NCBI RefSeq assembly: GCF_001043005.1
Contig: NZ_JYKZ01000003.1
Span: forward strand, 248,001 to 312,000
Direction of reading: 5' to 3'
Origin: Pseudomonas psychrophila
Lineage (GTDB): Bacteria > Pseudomonadota > Gammaproteobacteria > Pseudomonadales > Pseudomonadaceae
DNA: 64,000 nt
Part shown: positions 10,325-19,916 of the stretch, piece after piece
Layout: each line of letters opens with the position of its first letter
Numbering within the stretch: position 1 is the first letter of the stretch
Notes under the pieces: generated by a model
Told to the model about the DNA's origin: nothing
What the model saw: only the letters and a program-made list of their open reading frames with translations
Databases searched by the model: none
Translations under genes and position numbers: made by a program

Positions 10325-11278
10325 TTACAGTCTTTGGTCGTGTTGCGGGTGGGGATTTTCTATTTCCCTCAGTAAAGCATCTACTTCGTCGGCACCTGGC
10401 GACGTGGCGGGTCCGTGGCGGGTGACGGTCAGCGCCGCTGCGGCATTGGCGCGTGTAGCTGCTTGCACCGAGCTATAGCCCGCCGCCAACGAGGCAATCA
10501 TCACTCCGGCATGCGTGTCTCCGGCACCGTTGCTGTCGACGGCGTGTACCTTGAACCCGGCCATGTGCTGCGCACCATGGCAATCGCTGATCCAGCACCC
10601 CTGCGGTCCGTCGCGCACAATCGTGAGGCAGTGGCGGGGCAAGCGTGCAGGCAGGAGGGACAGGGCGCCTGCCAGCGTAGTGCTGGAGGTGAAGGTCTGT
10701 GCTTCACTGCGATTGCTGGTCCAGAGGTCAAGACGCGGTAACAGAAGGTCGAGAAGGTGCGGATCGATGTCGGCCACTAACGGACCGGGGTCGAACGACA
10801 CATGTACGCTCGACGGCAGGCTCTGTATCCAGTTCATTAGCGCCAGAGCCTTGTCGACATGGAGCAGGCTGTAACCGCTGACATAGACGTAGTCGTCAGG
10901 CTGGACGGTGACGTTCGCCAGATCCTGGGCGGATAACCCGCCTTCGGCACCGATACAGGAAATAAACGTGCGCTCAGCACTGGCTTCCGTGAGGGCGACG
11001 CACAGTCCGGTGTCCTTGTGCGGGTCGATGGGCAAGGTCATCTGGATGCCCTCGGCATTCATGGCCTGCCGGGCCAAATCACCGAACTGCCCCTGGCCGT
11101 GGCGTCCCAAATACAACGTTGGTAGTCCATTGCGCTGGGCCGCGGCCATCACGTTGAAACCACCACCTGCATGAAAGTGGGCGCTGTGGGCCAATGTATC
11201 GCCACCGGAACGGGGCAGCGTGTCGAGGGTCATTGCCAGGTCGACGATGACCTGGCCGGTATGCAGCAATCTAGACAT
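10325..11278 (-). CDS. PfkB family carbohydrate kinase (YegV-like)
   Basis: A ribokinase-fold kinase of 317 aa, started at MSRLLHTGQ, whose ATG overlaps the end of the permease gene by 8 nt. It has the N-terminal substrate motif (FHAGGGFNVMAAAQRNG) and the C-terminal GAGD anion hole with catalytic Asp254 in DSNGAGDTHAG. It belongs to an operon GntR - ADP-ribosylglycohydrolase - NCS1 permease - PfkB. In E. coli the kinase of the similar yegTUVW set is YegV. Role by inference: phosphorylating a sugar or nucleoside released by the glycohydrolase. Confidence 0.85.
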   Translation of the reverse strand: MSRLLHTGQVIVDLAMTLDTLPRSGGDTLAHSAHFHAGGGFNVMAAAQRNGLPTLYLGRHGQGQFGDLARQAMNAEGIQMTLPIDPHKDTGLCVALTEASAERTFISCIGAEGGLSAQDLANVTVQPDDYVYVSGYSLLHVDKALALMNWIQSLPSSVHVSFDPGPLVADIDPHLLDLLLPRLDLWTSNRSEAQTFTSSTTLAGALSLLPARLPRHCLTIVRDGPQGCWISDCHGAQHMAGFKVHAVDSNGAGDTHAGVMIASLAAGYSSVQAATRANAAAALTVTRHGPATSPGADEVDALLREIENPHPQHDQRL

Positions 11279-12734
11279 GGGCGGTATCCGGAGCAGACTG
11301 ACGGCGGTCTTTGGCACCGCCCAGCAGTGCGTACAAGCCACCTGCCACGACGAATGTCACCACCCAACTCAAGCCGTTATGGCCCAACCAGGAGTCGGCC
11401 AGTGGTCCGACAAACCAGTCCGCGTCACTGCTGCCCACACGGGTAAAGCAAAACCCCAGCACCAGGGCCAGTGCCCAGGCACCCAATGCTCTCCATTCGA
11501 TGCCGCCGTTGTACCAGTAGGCGCTGCTTGCGCTGACGTCCAGCAGGTCTTTGGGGCTGTAGTACTGGCGGTGAGCAAGGTCGACGACAAAGATGGCCAC
11601 CCAGGCGGTAATCGGAATGGCGGTGAGTGAGATAAAGGTGATGAAGGGGCCATAAAAGCTGCCAGCAAACAGCATGAAGTAAATCGAGCCACAAAAAATT
11701 GCCACGATATCGACGACGACGGCCTGTACCCGTTTGATGTTCACCCCTAGGGTCAAGGTGGTCAGGCCTGCGGAATAGACTGACAGATGGTTGGACAGTA
11801 ACAGGCCGCCAAAGGCGCTGAGCAGGTAGGGAACAGCCATCCACGAGGGCAGCATGTTACGGATCGCGGCGATAGGGTCGGTGGCGGAGGCCAGGTCGTG
11901 GTTGCCGACAGACAGCAAGCCGCCAAGGCTGATCAACAAGACCAGAGGAATCCCGGCACCCCAGGCCGCGCTCGCGATCAGTTGCGAGGCCCTGACGCTG
12001 CGCTTCTGGTACCGCGACATGTCGGCGCCGGCGTTGGCCCAGCCAATGCCGGTGCCTGCAGCCATGATGCCGATCCCAATAATCACCGCGCTCAGGGGCG
12101 CAGGGCTGGCGCTGAACACGGTTTGCCAGTCGATGGTGGCGCACAGGAAGCCGCCTACCAGCAGGTTGAGCGCGCCAAACACGTAGGTTGCCCATTTCTG
12201 AATAAGCAGCAGGGTTGCATGCCCCAGGCCGGAAACGCAGAGGGTAAGCACTGTAAAAATGCCGATACACAGCAGGGTAAGCCACGGTGCGTGTTTGGCT
12301 TCGGCAGGGGTGTTGAAGACGATTGAGGACAGTGCGAGCAGCACGAATGCGGCGGTGGTGGTGTTCACTGTTTCCCACCCTACACGTGAAATCAGTGAAA
12401 CCAGTGTGGGGCCAATATTGCCCCGTACGCCGAAGATGGCTCGCGACAGCGTCAGGCTTGGCGCGCGGCCACGTCGTCCAGCAATCGAGATGACACCGAC
12501 CACGGCAAACGAGCCGGCAGCACCGATCAGGGCGACGATGACGACTTGCCAAATGGCCAATTGATGAAAGGCCACCAGGGTTGCCCCCAATGGCAGACCG
12601 AGAATGCTGATATTGGCTGCAAACCAGACCCAGAACAGTTGCAGGGGATCGCCGTTGCACTCGTTTTCGGGGACGGGCTCAATGCCGCGTGTTTCCAGTT
12701 GCCCGGCGCTGTGCCCGGCGTTAGGCGATGTCAT
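11271..12734 (-). CDS. NCS1 family cytosine/purine-type permease
   Basis: An inner-membrane symporter of 487 aa with about twelve hydrophobic segments. It starts with a soluble N-terminus ending in NGDPLQLFWVWFAANISILGLPLGATL, characteristic of cytosine/purine NCS1 carriers, and has the WANAGADMSRYQ loop of CodB relatives. It stands between the glycohydrolase (99 bp upstream) and the kinase (8 nt overlap), so it probably imports the substrate of that pathway. E. coli yegT fills the same slot with an unrelated nucleoside transporter. Confidence 0.88.
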   Translation of the reverse strand: MTSPNAGHSAGQLETRGIEPVPENECNGDPLQLFWVWFAANISILGLPLGATLVAFHQLAIWQVVIVALIGAAGSFAVVGVISIAGRRGRAPSLTLSRAIFGVRGNIGPTLVSLISRVGWETVNTTTAAFVLLALSSIVFNTPAEAKHAPWLTLLCIGIFTVLTLCVSGLGHATLLLIQKWATYVFGALNLLVGGFLCATIDWQTVFSASPAPLSAVIIGIGIMAAGTGIGWANAGADMSRYQKRSVRASQLIASAAWGAGIPLVLLISLGGLLSVGNHDLASATDPIAAIRNMLPSWMAVPYLLSAFGGLLLSNHLSVYSAGLTTLTLGVNIKRVQAVVVDIVAIFCGSIYFMLFAGSFYGPFITFISLTAIPITAWVAIFVVDLAHRQYYSPKDLLDVSASSAYWYNGGIEWRALGAWALALVLGFCFTRVGSSDADWFVGPLADSWLGHNGLSWVVTFVVAGGLYALLGGAKDRRQSAPDTAHV

Positions 12735-12833
12735 GGAGAGTGGCTCCTGATGCTGTGTTCTCGTTGTAAGCCGCGTGCGTCCAGGACGGGCCTCAGAAGC
12801 GAGGCCGATCGTTTGCTGTCCATGGCAGATTTT

Positions 12834-13838
12834 TTACAGGTTACGAAGGGCCAGCAGTTGGTGCACCAACGGCTCCAGTTGCAGGCTGTTGACCGCAGTG
12901 ATCTGTTCGATCAGCTCAGCCGGCCATTGATCCAGCCCAGCACAGGCGCCCAGCATGGCGCCGAGAATGGCGGCAATGGTGTCGGTGTCGCCGCCAAGGC
13001 TGGCGGCCATGCACAGGGCGTCGAAACTGCTGAGGTTGGCGGTTGCCACTCGCTGGGCGATGGCGAACGCTGCGACGACAGATTCCTGGGACGCGACGGA
13101 CGTACCGATCACGTCATACAACAAGTCGCCAAGGTTGTCAGGGTTGCACTCGGTGCTTGCCTGTCTGGCCCAGCGAATGCGCGGGCCCATGCGCCCGCCC
13201 GCAACCCAGTGGCCGTGATGCTCCGCAATGAATGCCATTTCGGTGCCCGCATTAAGGGCGTGTTCCAGTTTTTTGCCATTGATCCCGCTAGAGACCACGG
13301 CGGCGACTGCAGCTGCACTGGCGATCCCCAGGCTGGTGTTGTGAGTGACCTGGCACGCCTGAATCACGGTATTGATAAAATGTTCCGGATGGGAAATGTC
13401 GCTGGCGATACCCACTGGGGCAATGCGCATTGCGGCGCCGTTGGTGGTGCCGTAGCGGCCTGACTGCTCGGGGCTGTGGCCAGCGAGGATCATCTCGATC
13501 GCGCGCTTGGTGGATGGCCCAAGCAGATCTTGAGAGCCTTTTGCCTGCATGCCGGATTCCCAACTGATCAGGCGCTGGGCAAGCTGGTTGGGGTCAATGC
13601 TGCCTTTGCCTTCGACCAGTAGTTGCCCAACCAGAATGGCTTGCTCGGTGTCATCGGTGACTGAGCCTGCGACCATGTTCGGGGCAATGGGCTGATCGGC
13701 CGGGGCGCCTTCAAGCGTCGTAATGTGCCCGAAGCGGACCACAATTTGCCTTCGGCTCAATGACTGGGTCGGCATGCCCAATGCGTCACCCAAAGCCAGG
13801 CCATAAAACGCACCCAGCGCACGATCCGTCGCCGTCAT
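12834..13838 (-). CDS. ADP-ribosylglycohydrolase family protein (YegU-like)
   Basis: A 334 aa all-helical hydrolase. Di-magnesium motifs are ALGDALG near 15-21, GSVTDDTEQ (Thr61, Asp62, Asp63) and GGDTDT (Asp284, Asp286). Family members cleave N- or O-glycosidic bonds to ribose. Here it follows the GntR gene with a 4-nt ATGA overlap and precedes a nucleobase-type permease and a PfkB kinase. By inference it splits an imported N-riboside rather than removing ADP-ribose from protein. Confidence 0.88.
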   Translation of the reverse strand: MTATDRALGAFYGLALGDALGMPTQSLSRRQIVVRFGHITTLEGAPADQPIAPNMVAGSVTDDTEQAILVGQLLVEGKGSIDPNQLAQRLISWESGMQAKGSQDLLGPSTKRAIEMILAGHSPEQSGRYGTTNGAAMRIAPVGIASDISHPEHFINTVIQACQVTHNTSLGIASAAAVAAVVSSGINGKKLEHALNAGTEMAFIAEHHGHWVAGGRMGPRIRWARQASTECNPDNLGDLLYDVIGTSVASQESVVAAFAIAQRVATANLSSFDALCMAASLGGDTDTIAAILGAMLGACAGLDQWPAELIEQITAVNSLQLEPLVHQLLALRNL

Positions 13839-14548
13839 GTGGGCGTTCCAAACGAGTGGTACATGCGAAAGTGCACGGGATCAAGCCAGCTTTCGACCAG
13901 CTCCATAAAGCGTCCGTGGCGGTCGTAAGTGGTACGTAGCGCCTTGAGAAAAACGGTTCCGGCAGGGCGCCCAAGCAACAGTGCGTCTTCCTCGTTGAGA
14001 GGTTCGGCGCCAATCCATTGATCGCCCCGGTCGCCGACAAAGCCGTACGCCGCCAGGGTGATGGTGAGTGAGTCGTCGATCAGACCTACTCTTGGCAGGC
14101 CTTCAAGGCCGCCAGTTGCGGGCATGAGGGAGCGCTCCAGCGAAATCGCGGTGCCATCGTCGCGCCGGCGGCGTCGCTCCAGCATGACAAATTGACTCAA
14201 ACCGAATTGATGGAGCAGATCCGGGCGCTCAATGGCCTCTAGTCGAAGCAGCTCTGTATGGATGCGGGCGCCCGTATTGGCCAACGCCTGGGTCCAGCCG
14301 TTATGTTGGTCGAGCGTAATACCGTCATACGTGACGATGGCGCCGCCTTCGGTCCGCGTAGCGATATATTTTCGCCTTTCCAGTTCAGTCAGTGCTGCGC
14401 GCAACGTACTGTGGCTCACACGCAGTTCTTGAGCTAATTGGTCTTCTCCCGGCAGCAGATGTCCATCTGCCAGAAGCCCGCTTTCGATACGGTGGACGAG
14501 CTCGTCGACCACGCGTTGTTTTTTAGTGAATCGAACCTGTTTAATCAT
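13835..14548 (-). CDS. GntR family transcriptional regulator with UTRA domain (YegW-like)
   Basis: A HutC-type regulator of 237 aa. It has an N-terminal winged helix (KQRVVDELVHRIESG to RVSHSTLRAALTELERRKYIATR, about 10-70) and a C-terminal UTRA ligand domain (LLRLEAIERPDLL to ESWLDPVHFRMYHSF). It is the first gene of the operon and its stop overlaps the glycohydrolase start, so it probably regulates its own operon. Gene company matches yegW. Confidence 0.88.
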   Translation of the reverse strand: MIKQVRFTKKQRVVDELVHRIESGLLADGHLLPGEDQLAQELRVSHSTLRAALTELERRKYIATRTEGGAIVTYDGITLDQHNGWTQALANTGARIHTELLRLEAIERPDLLHQFGLSQFVMLERRRRRDDGTAISLERSLMPATGGLEGLPRVGLIDDSLTITLAAYGFVGDRGDQWIGAEPLNEEDALLLGRPAGTVFLKALRTTYDRHGRFMELVESWLDPVHFRMYHSFGTPT

Positions 14549-14649
14549 CCCGCAAGTAATAGCTCAGCAATGCAGGTTCAGCAATGTGAGCCCCCCTGAA
14601 AAAGCCATAATTCATTGGCTGTTGGTGGACATTCAATGGCAGGAGAAAC

Positions 14650-14683
14650 GCCTTGAGCCTGCGCTGACATCAGGGCTCAAGGC
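14650..14683 (-). terminator. Hairpin downstream of endA
   Basis: A perfect 10-bp stem (gccttgagcc/ggctcaaggc) with a 14-nt loop lies about 24 bases after the endA stop. On the minus strand it is followed by gtttctcc, a poor U tract, so termination may be partial. Confidence 0.5.
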
Positions 14684-14706
14684 TGTTGCAGTCGAGCAGA
14701 GGGGTT

Positions 14707-15396
14707 TCAGCCACAGGCCTTGAGGTTGACCGGGCCAACAAACTCGTTGCCGCGACCCATCACGCAGGCGACCGCCTGATTGCGCTGACGCTCCCAGGCT
14801 TGAACGGGATAGGACTTGTCCCAGGCCTCGTAGAGCTGACGGTCTTGCTTGGAAAGGCGCAAGTTGTAGCGCTTGCTCATGTAAAAGTAGGTGCGGGCGA
14901 TCATGCCGCGAATGTTGGGGCGGGGCATGACCTTTTTGGATTTGAAGTCGACCTGTGTCAGGCACGAGCCATATTGGCCCTTTTTCTCGGGTAGCCAGCC
15001 AAAGCTGAAGTTGCTTCTGTCCCCGTTGACCTCACCAATGCTGGGCACGAGGTTGTGCAGGTCTGCTTCGGCCACTTTGTATACCGGGTCGTTACGGGTG
15101 CAGTTTTTCCGCCCGCCACTTTGCCAGCATTGGCGCTGATGACCGATTTGCCAGGCCGGAACGATGTGTTCCCACTCGATGCGAGCGGCCCGGTTGGCAT
15201 TTTTGCGTGGGATGTAGCCACAGGCTTTCAGGTCGATGCGGTTGCCGCTGTATTTGCAGCCGCAGTAGAACTCGGTGGACTGCGGTGCGTAGAGTTTCCA
15301 GGCGACCTTCTTGGCTTCACTGAAGGTTTGCGGGGCTGCAGCGTGTGCGCTTACAACGGTAAAAAGACTGACCAGTGCCAGTAAACAAAACCTCAT
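14707..15396 (-). CDS. endA: Endonuclease I, secreted DNase
   Basis: A 229 aa nuclease with a signal peptide (MRFCLLALVSLFTVVSAHAA). It carries the beta-beta-alpha-metal motif of periplasmic/extracellular endonuclease I: RIEWEHIVPAW with the catalytic His, then DLHNLVPSIGEVNGDRSN with the Mg-binding Asn. Eight cysteines in the mature part suggest disulfides. The start at MRFCLLAL is chosen because the signal peptide begins there; an open frame extends upstream through the DUF1654 gene. It begins 4 nt after the DUF1654 stop and so shares its LexA-type promoter. Confidence 0.93.
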   Translation of the reverse strand: MRFCLLALVSLFTVVSAHAAAPQTFSEAKKVAWKLYAPQSTEFYCGCKYSGNRIDLKACGYIPRKNANRAARIEWEHIVPAWQIGHQRQCWQSGGRKNCTRNDPVYKVAEADLHNLVPSIGEVNGDRSNFSFGWLPEKKGQYGSCLTQVDFKSKKVMPRPNIRGMIARTYFYMSKRYNLRLSKQDRQLYEAWDKSYPVQAWERQRNQAVACVMGRGNEFVGPVNLKACG

Positions 15397-15400
15397 CGAC

Positions 15401-15652
15401 TCAGTCTTCCTCGGGCACAGTCCAGAAAATATTGACGCTGCCATCATCGCGATGGGCAACGGTTACGTTGTCGTTTTCACCAATTTCTTCCAGCAGGCGT
15501 TCCCAGAACTCAGGATTGTCGCCTTCGAGTCGCTCAAGCACCGCCATTTTGTCTTTTTGAGCTTTGGGCGAACTGATGATTTTTTGTATGCGTGTGCCGA
15601 AAATTTCGTAGGGGCTCGGTGGGGTAGGCGCTTTCGCCACTTTTTTAGCCAT
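15401..15652 (-). CDS. DUF1654 family protein
   Basis: A small 83 aa protein (MAKKVAKAPTPPSPYEIFGTR...) that I recognise as DUF1654, a family I know from Pseudomonas and its phages. It has a Lys-rich N-terminus, a central helical stretch (RIQKIISSPKAQKDKMAVL) and an acidic C-terminal part ending FWTVPEED. There is no membrane segment. The ATG has AAGGAT 8 nt upstream. The LexA-like palindrome ends only 18 nt before the start, and endA follows after 4 nt. The molecular function is unknown to me. Confidence 0.85.
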   Translation of the reverse strand: MAKKVAKAPTPPSPYEIFGTRIQKIISSPKAQKDKMAVLERLEGDNPEFWERLLEEIGENDNVTVAHRDDGSVNIFWTVPEED

Positions 15653-15670
15653 GATGCGATCCTTGGTGTG

Positions 15671-15711
15671 CTGTATGCGCATACAGTATTTAACTGTGTC
15701 AGATTTGGCAA
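15671..15711 (-). promoter_or_regulatory. LexA-type operator overlapping the DUF1654-endA promoter
   Basis: The perfect palindrome ctgtatgcgcatacag (15671-15686) fits the CTG-N10-CAG SOS box. On the minus strand it overlaps a candidate -10 (TACTGT, 15683-15688), which lies exactly 17 nt from a -35 (TTGCCA, 15706-15711). Operator-over--10 is the classic layout of LexA-repressed promoters. Nothing has been shown experimentally here. Confidence 0.8.
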
Positions 15712-15760
15712 CTGTTTGGTGCACGGGGGAGCGCATCCGGCGGTTATTCAGGCCCCAATA

Positions 15761-15793
15761 AAAAGGCCGCCTCCCTGAGGGAGGCGGCCTTTT
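15761..15793. terminator. Rho-independent terminator, probably bidirectional
   Basis: A stem of about 14 bp (aaaaggccgcctccc/gggaggcggcctttt) with a tiny loop, flanked by A and T runs on both sides. It follows the asparaginase stop by about 33 bases and separates that gene from the DUF1654 promoter. Confidence 0.9.
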
Positions 15794-15825
15794 CGAGTTC
15801 AACCGCAGGCGTTAACGCGTGCGAC

Positions 15826-17172
<1,347 letters not shown>

Positions 17173-17222
17173 TTGACAAATAACAAGCGGCTTTCCATAG
17201 TGAGGTTCAAGCAAACGTTTGC
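17173..17222 (+). promoter_or_regulatory. rbs operon promoter with LacI-type (RbsR) operator
   Basis: A consensus -35 TTGACA (17173-17178) is followed after 17 nt by CATAGT (17196-17201). Nine bases further on is the perfect palindrome gcaaacgtttgc (17211-17222), the type of site read by LacI/GalR proteins and very like the E. coli RbsR operator core. Repression by the RbsR of this operon is the natural reading. The first gene starts at 17351. Confidence 0.85.
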
Positions 17223-17350
17223 GCGGCGTTTTTTGAACCTGCCCCGGCAGTTTCTGAATCATGACCTATTGCCAGAACACGGCTGTTGGCACTCAGGCTT
17301 GGCGCGAGCAGGACGTTGCTCACAATAATCATAAGATCGGAGTTACTTCC

Positions 17351-18304
17351 ATGAAGCTGCCATTCGCTGGACGCCTTCTTGCTGTCGCCATGCTGGCTGC
17401 GGCATCCCTTACCCTCCCTGTTGCTCATGCAGATACCCCTGAAAAACCCAAAGTCGGCCTGGTGATGAAGTCGTTGGCAAACGAGTTCTTTGTCACCATG
17501 CAAAAGGGTGGCGAGGACTATCAAAAAGCCCATGCGGCCAGTTTCGACCTGGTCTCTAACGGGATCAAAAATGAAACCGACACCGCAGGCCAAATCGACA
17601 TCATCAATCAGATGATCATCGCCAAGGTCGATGCGCTGGTGATTGCACCGGCGGACTCCAAAGCCTTGGTGTCGGCGATCAAGAAAGCCAAGGACCGCGG
17701 GATCGTGGTGGTCAACATCGACAACCAGCTGGACCCCGACGTGCTGAAAAGCAAAGGTATCGAGGTGCCGTTTGTGGGGCCTAACAATCGCCAAGGCGCC
17801 CGTGAAGTAGGTGAGTACCTGGCGACAAAACTTCAGGCAGGCGATGAAGTGGGGATCATTGAGGGCGTGTCGACCACCACCAATGCTCAAATGCGCACCG
17901 CAGGTTTCAAGGACGCCATGACCGCAGCCGGCATGAAAATTGTGCCCGTGCAGTCGGGTAATTGGGAAATCGACGGCGGCAACAAGGTTGCGGCGGGCAT
18001 GCTCAGCGAGTACCCCAATCTCAAGGCCATCCTTGCAGGCAACGACAGCATGGCTCTTGGCGCTGTGTCGGCCATCCGTGCAGCAGGCAAGGTCGGTAAG
18101 GTCCAGGTCGTGGGCTATGACAATATCGATGCGATAAAACCGATGCTCAAAGATGGCCGGGTACTGGCCACTGCAGACCAGGCAGCAGCCAAGCAGGCGG
18201 TTTTTGGCATTGAAACCGCCCTCAAGCTGGTCAAGAAAGAGCCGGTTGAAAACCTGAAGGATGGTGTCATCGACACCCCAGTCGAACTGGTCATCAACAA
18301 GTAA
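17351..18304 (+). CDS. rbsB: D-ribose ABC transporter periplasmic binding protein
   Basis: A type I (LacI-fold) periplasmic sugar-binding protein of 317 aa with a signal peptide ending LPVAHA. Hallmarks are KVGLVMKSLANEFFVTMQKGGEDY, ALVIAPADSKAL, VVNIDNQLD, ILAGNDSMALGAVSAIR and VVGYDNIDAI. The ATG at 17351 has GGAG 9 nt upstream and starts the signal peptide; the longer open frame upstream is not used. First gene of rbsBACRKD. Confidence 0.95.
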   Translation: MKLPFAGRLLAVAMLAAASLTLPVAHADTPEKPKVGLVMKSLANEFFVTMQKGGEDYQKAHAASFDLVSNGIKNETDTAGQIDIINQMIIAKVDALVIAPADSKALVSAIKKAKDRGIVVVNIDNQLDPDVLKSKGIEVPFVGPNNRQGAREVGEYLATKLQAGDEVGIIEGVSTTTNAQMRTAGFKDAMTAAGMKIVPVQSGNWEIDGGNKVAAGMLSEYPNLKAILAGNDSMALGAVSAIRAAGKVGKVQVVGYDNIDAIKPMLKDGRVLATADQAAAKQAVFGIETALKLVKKEPVENLKDGVIDTPVELVINK

Positions 18305-18321
18305 CCCCCTTCGGTGTTGCA

Positions 18322-18347
18322 GGCATCCGCCCGTTTGGGCGGGTGCC
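18322..18347 (+). other. Intercistronic hairpin between rbsB and rbsA
   Basis: Stem ggcatccgccc with gggcgggtgcc (11 bp including one G-U pair) around a gttt loop. No U run follows, so it is more likely an mRNA-stabilising or partial attenuating hairpin that lets the binding protein be made in excess over the ATPase. Confidence 0.65.
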
Positions 18348-18359
18348 GGGAGAAATAAT

Positions 18360-19916
18360 ATGTCTGCTCCTGATGCCGGCGTGGTCCTCACGGTCAGCGG
18401 GATTGGTAAAACGTACACTCAACAGGCAGTGCTGGCAGGCATTGATCTGTCGCTGTATCGCGGCGAAGTGCTGGCCTTGACGGGTGAAAATGGCGCCGGA
18501 AAGAGCACCCTGTCGAAAATTATCGGCGGCCTGGAAGTGCCGACTCTGGGGCAGATGCAATTCAATGGCCAGGCCTATGCCCCGAGCAGTCGCTCACACG
18601 CTGAGAAGCAGGGCGTGCGCATGGTCATGCAGGAGCTGAACCTGCTGCCCACCCTGTCAGTGGCTGAAAACCTGTTTCTGGATAAACTGCCCAGCCGCAT
18701 GGGCTGGATCAGCCGTAAACAATTGCGCAAGTCAGCCATTGAAGCCATGGCCCAGGTGGGGCTGGAGGCGATAGACCCTGACACCCTGGTCGGAGAGCTT
18801 GGGATTGGTCATCAGCAAATGGTCGAGATCGCTCGCAACCTGATTGGTGACTGTCATGTGCTGATCCTGGATGAGCCTACTGCGATGCTCACGGCCCGTG
18901 AAGTTGAAATGCTGTTTGTGCAAATCGAACGGCTTCAGGCCCGTGGCGTGGCAATTGTGTATATCTCCCATCGACTTGAAGAGTTGGCGCGTGTGGCGCA
19001 GCGGATTGCCGTGCTGCGTGATGGTTGCCTGGTGTGTGTCGAGCCCATTGCGGATTACAGCAGTGAGCAACTGGTCAATCTGATGGTGGGCCGTGAGTTG
19101 GGCGACCAGCTGGATTTAGGGCCGCGTACTTTGGGTGACACGGCGCTCAAAGTCTGTGGGATCGGTCGTTCGAACAAGGTGCAAGATGTCTCGTTTGAAG
19201 TGCGGCAGGGCGAAATATTTGGCATTTCGGGGCTGATCGGAGCAGGGCGCACCGAGCTTTTACGATTGATCTATGGCGCCGATCTACCCGATACCGGCAG
19301 CGTTGCGGTGGGCACGCCGGCGCAAGTGGTGAGCATTCGCTCGCCAGCCGATGCGGTAAAGCAGGGTATTGCCCTGATTACGGAGGATCGCAAGGGCGAG
19401 GGGTTGCTTTTGACTCAGTCGATCAGTGCCAACATCGGCCTGGGCAATATGCACCGTATCTCCAGCACGGGGGTGGTGAATGGCCAGCAGGAAGCCGCGC
19501 TGGCCCGACGCCAGATAGACGCAATGGGGATCCGCAGCAGCGGTCCTGATCAAGTTGTGTCACAACTGTCCGGCGGGAACCAGCAGAAAGTCGTCATCGG
19601 CCGTTGGCTGGAGCGCGACTGTACGGTCCTGCTGTTTGATGAACCCACTCGCGGTATCGACATCGGTGCCAAGTTCGATATTTACCGACTGTTGGGTGAA
19701 CTGACGCGCAAGGGCAAGGCGTTGGTGGTGGTGTCGAGCGACCTTCGTGAGTTGATGTTGATCTGTGACCGCATTGGCGTGCTGTCTGCGGGGCGTTTGA
19801 TCGATACGTTCGAGCGTGACAGCTGGAGCCAGGAACAATTGCTGGCAGCAGCGTTTGCCGGTTATCAAAAAAGAGATGCGTTGCTTACAGAAGCCGCGCC
19901 AAAGGAAGCCTCATGA
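18360..19916 (+). CDS. rbsA: D-ribose ABC transporter ATP-binding protein (double cassette)
   Basis: A 518 aa fused double ATPase. The first cassette has GENGAGKST, the signature GELGIGHQQMVEIA and LILDEPTAML. The second has a degenerate Walker A (GLIGAGRTE), the strong signature LSGGNQQKVVIGRWL and LLFDEPTRGID, as usual for sugar importers of the RbsA/MglA type. The ATG at 18360 follows the hairpin. Its stop overlaps rbsC by ATGA. Confidence 0.95.
   Translation: MSAPDAGVVLTVSGIGKTYTQQAVLAGIDLSLYRGEVLALTGENGAGKSTLSKIIGGLEVPTLGQMQFNGQAYAPSSRSHAEKQGVRMVMQELNLLPTLSVAENLFLDKLPSRMGWISRKQLRKSAIEAMAQVGLEAIDPDTLVGELGIGHQQMVEIARNLIGDCHVLILDEPTAMLTAREVEMLFVQIERLQARGVAIVYISHRLEELARVAQRIAVLRDGCLVCVEPIADYSSEQLVNLMVGRELGDQLDLGPRTLGDTALKVCGIGRSNKVQDVSFEVRQGEIFGISGLIGAGRTELLRLIYGADLPDTGSVAVGTPAQVVSIRSPADAVKQGIALITEDRKGEGLLLTQSISANIGLGNMHRISSTGVVNGQQEAALARRQIDAMGIRSSGPDQVVSQLSGGNQQKVVIGRWLERDCTVLLFDEPTRGIDIGAKFDIYRLLGELTRKGKALVVVSSDLRELMLICDRIGVLSAGRLIDTFERDSWSQEQLLAAAFAGYQKRDALLTEAAPKEAS

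Noticed and set aside
17207-18418. 403-codon minus-strand frame over rbsB
   Set aside because: Antisense shadow of rbsB; composition rich in His and Cys without pattern.
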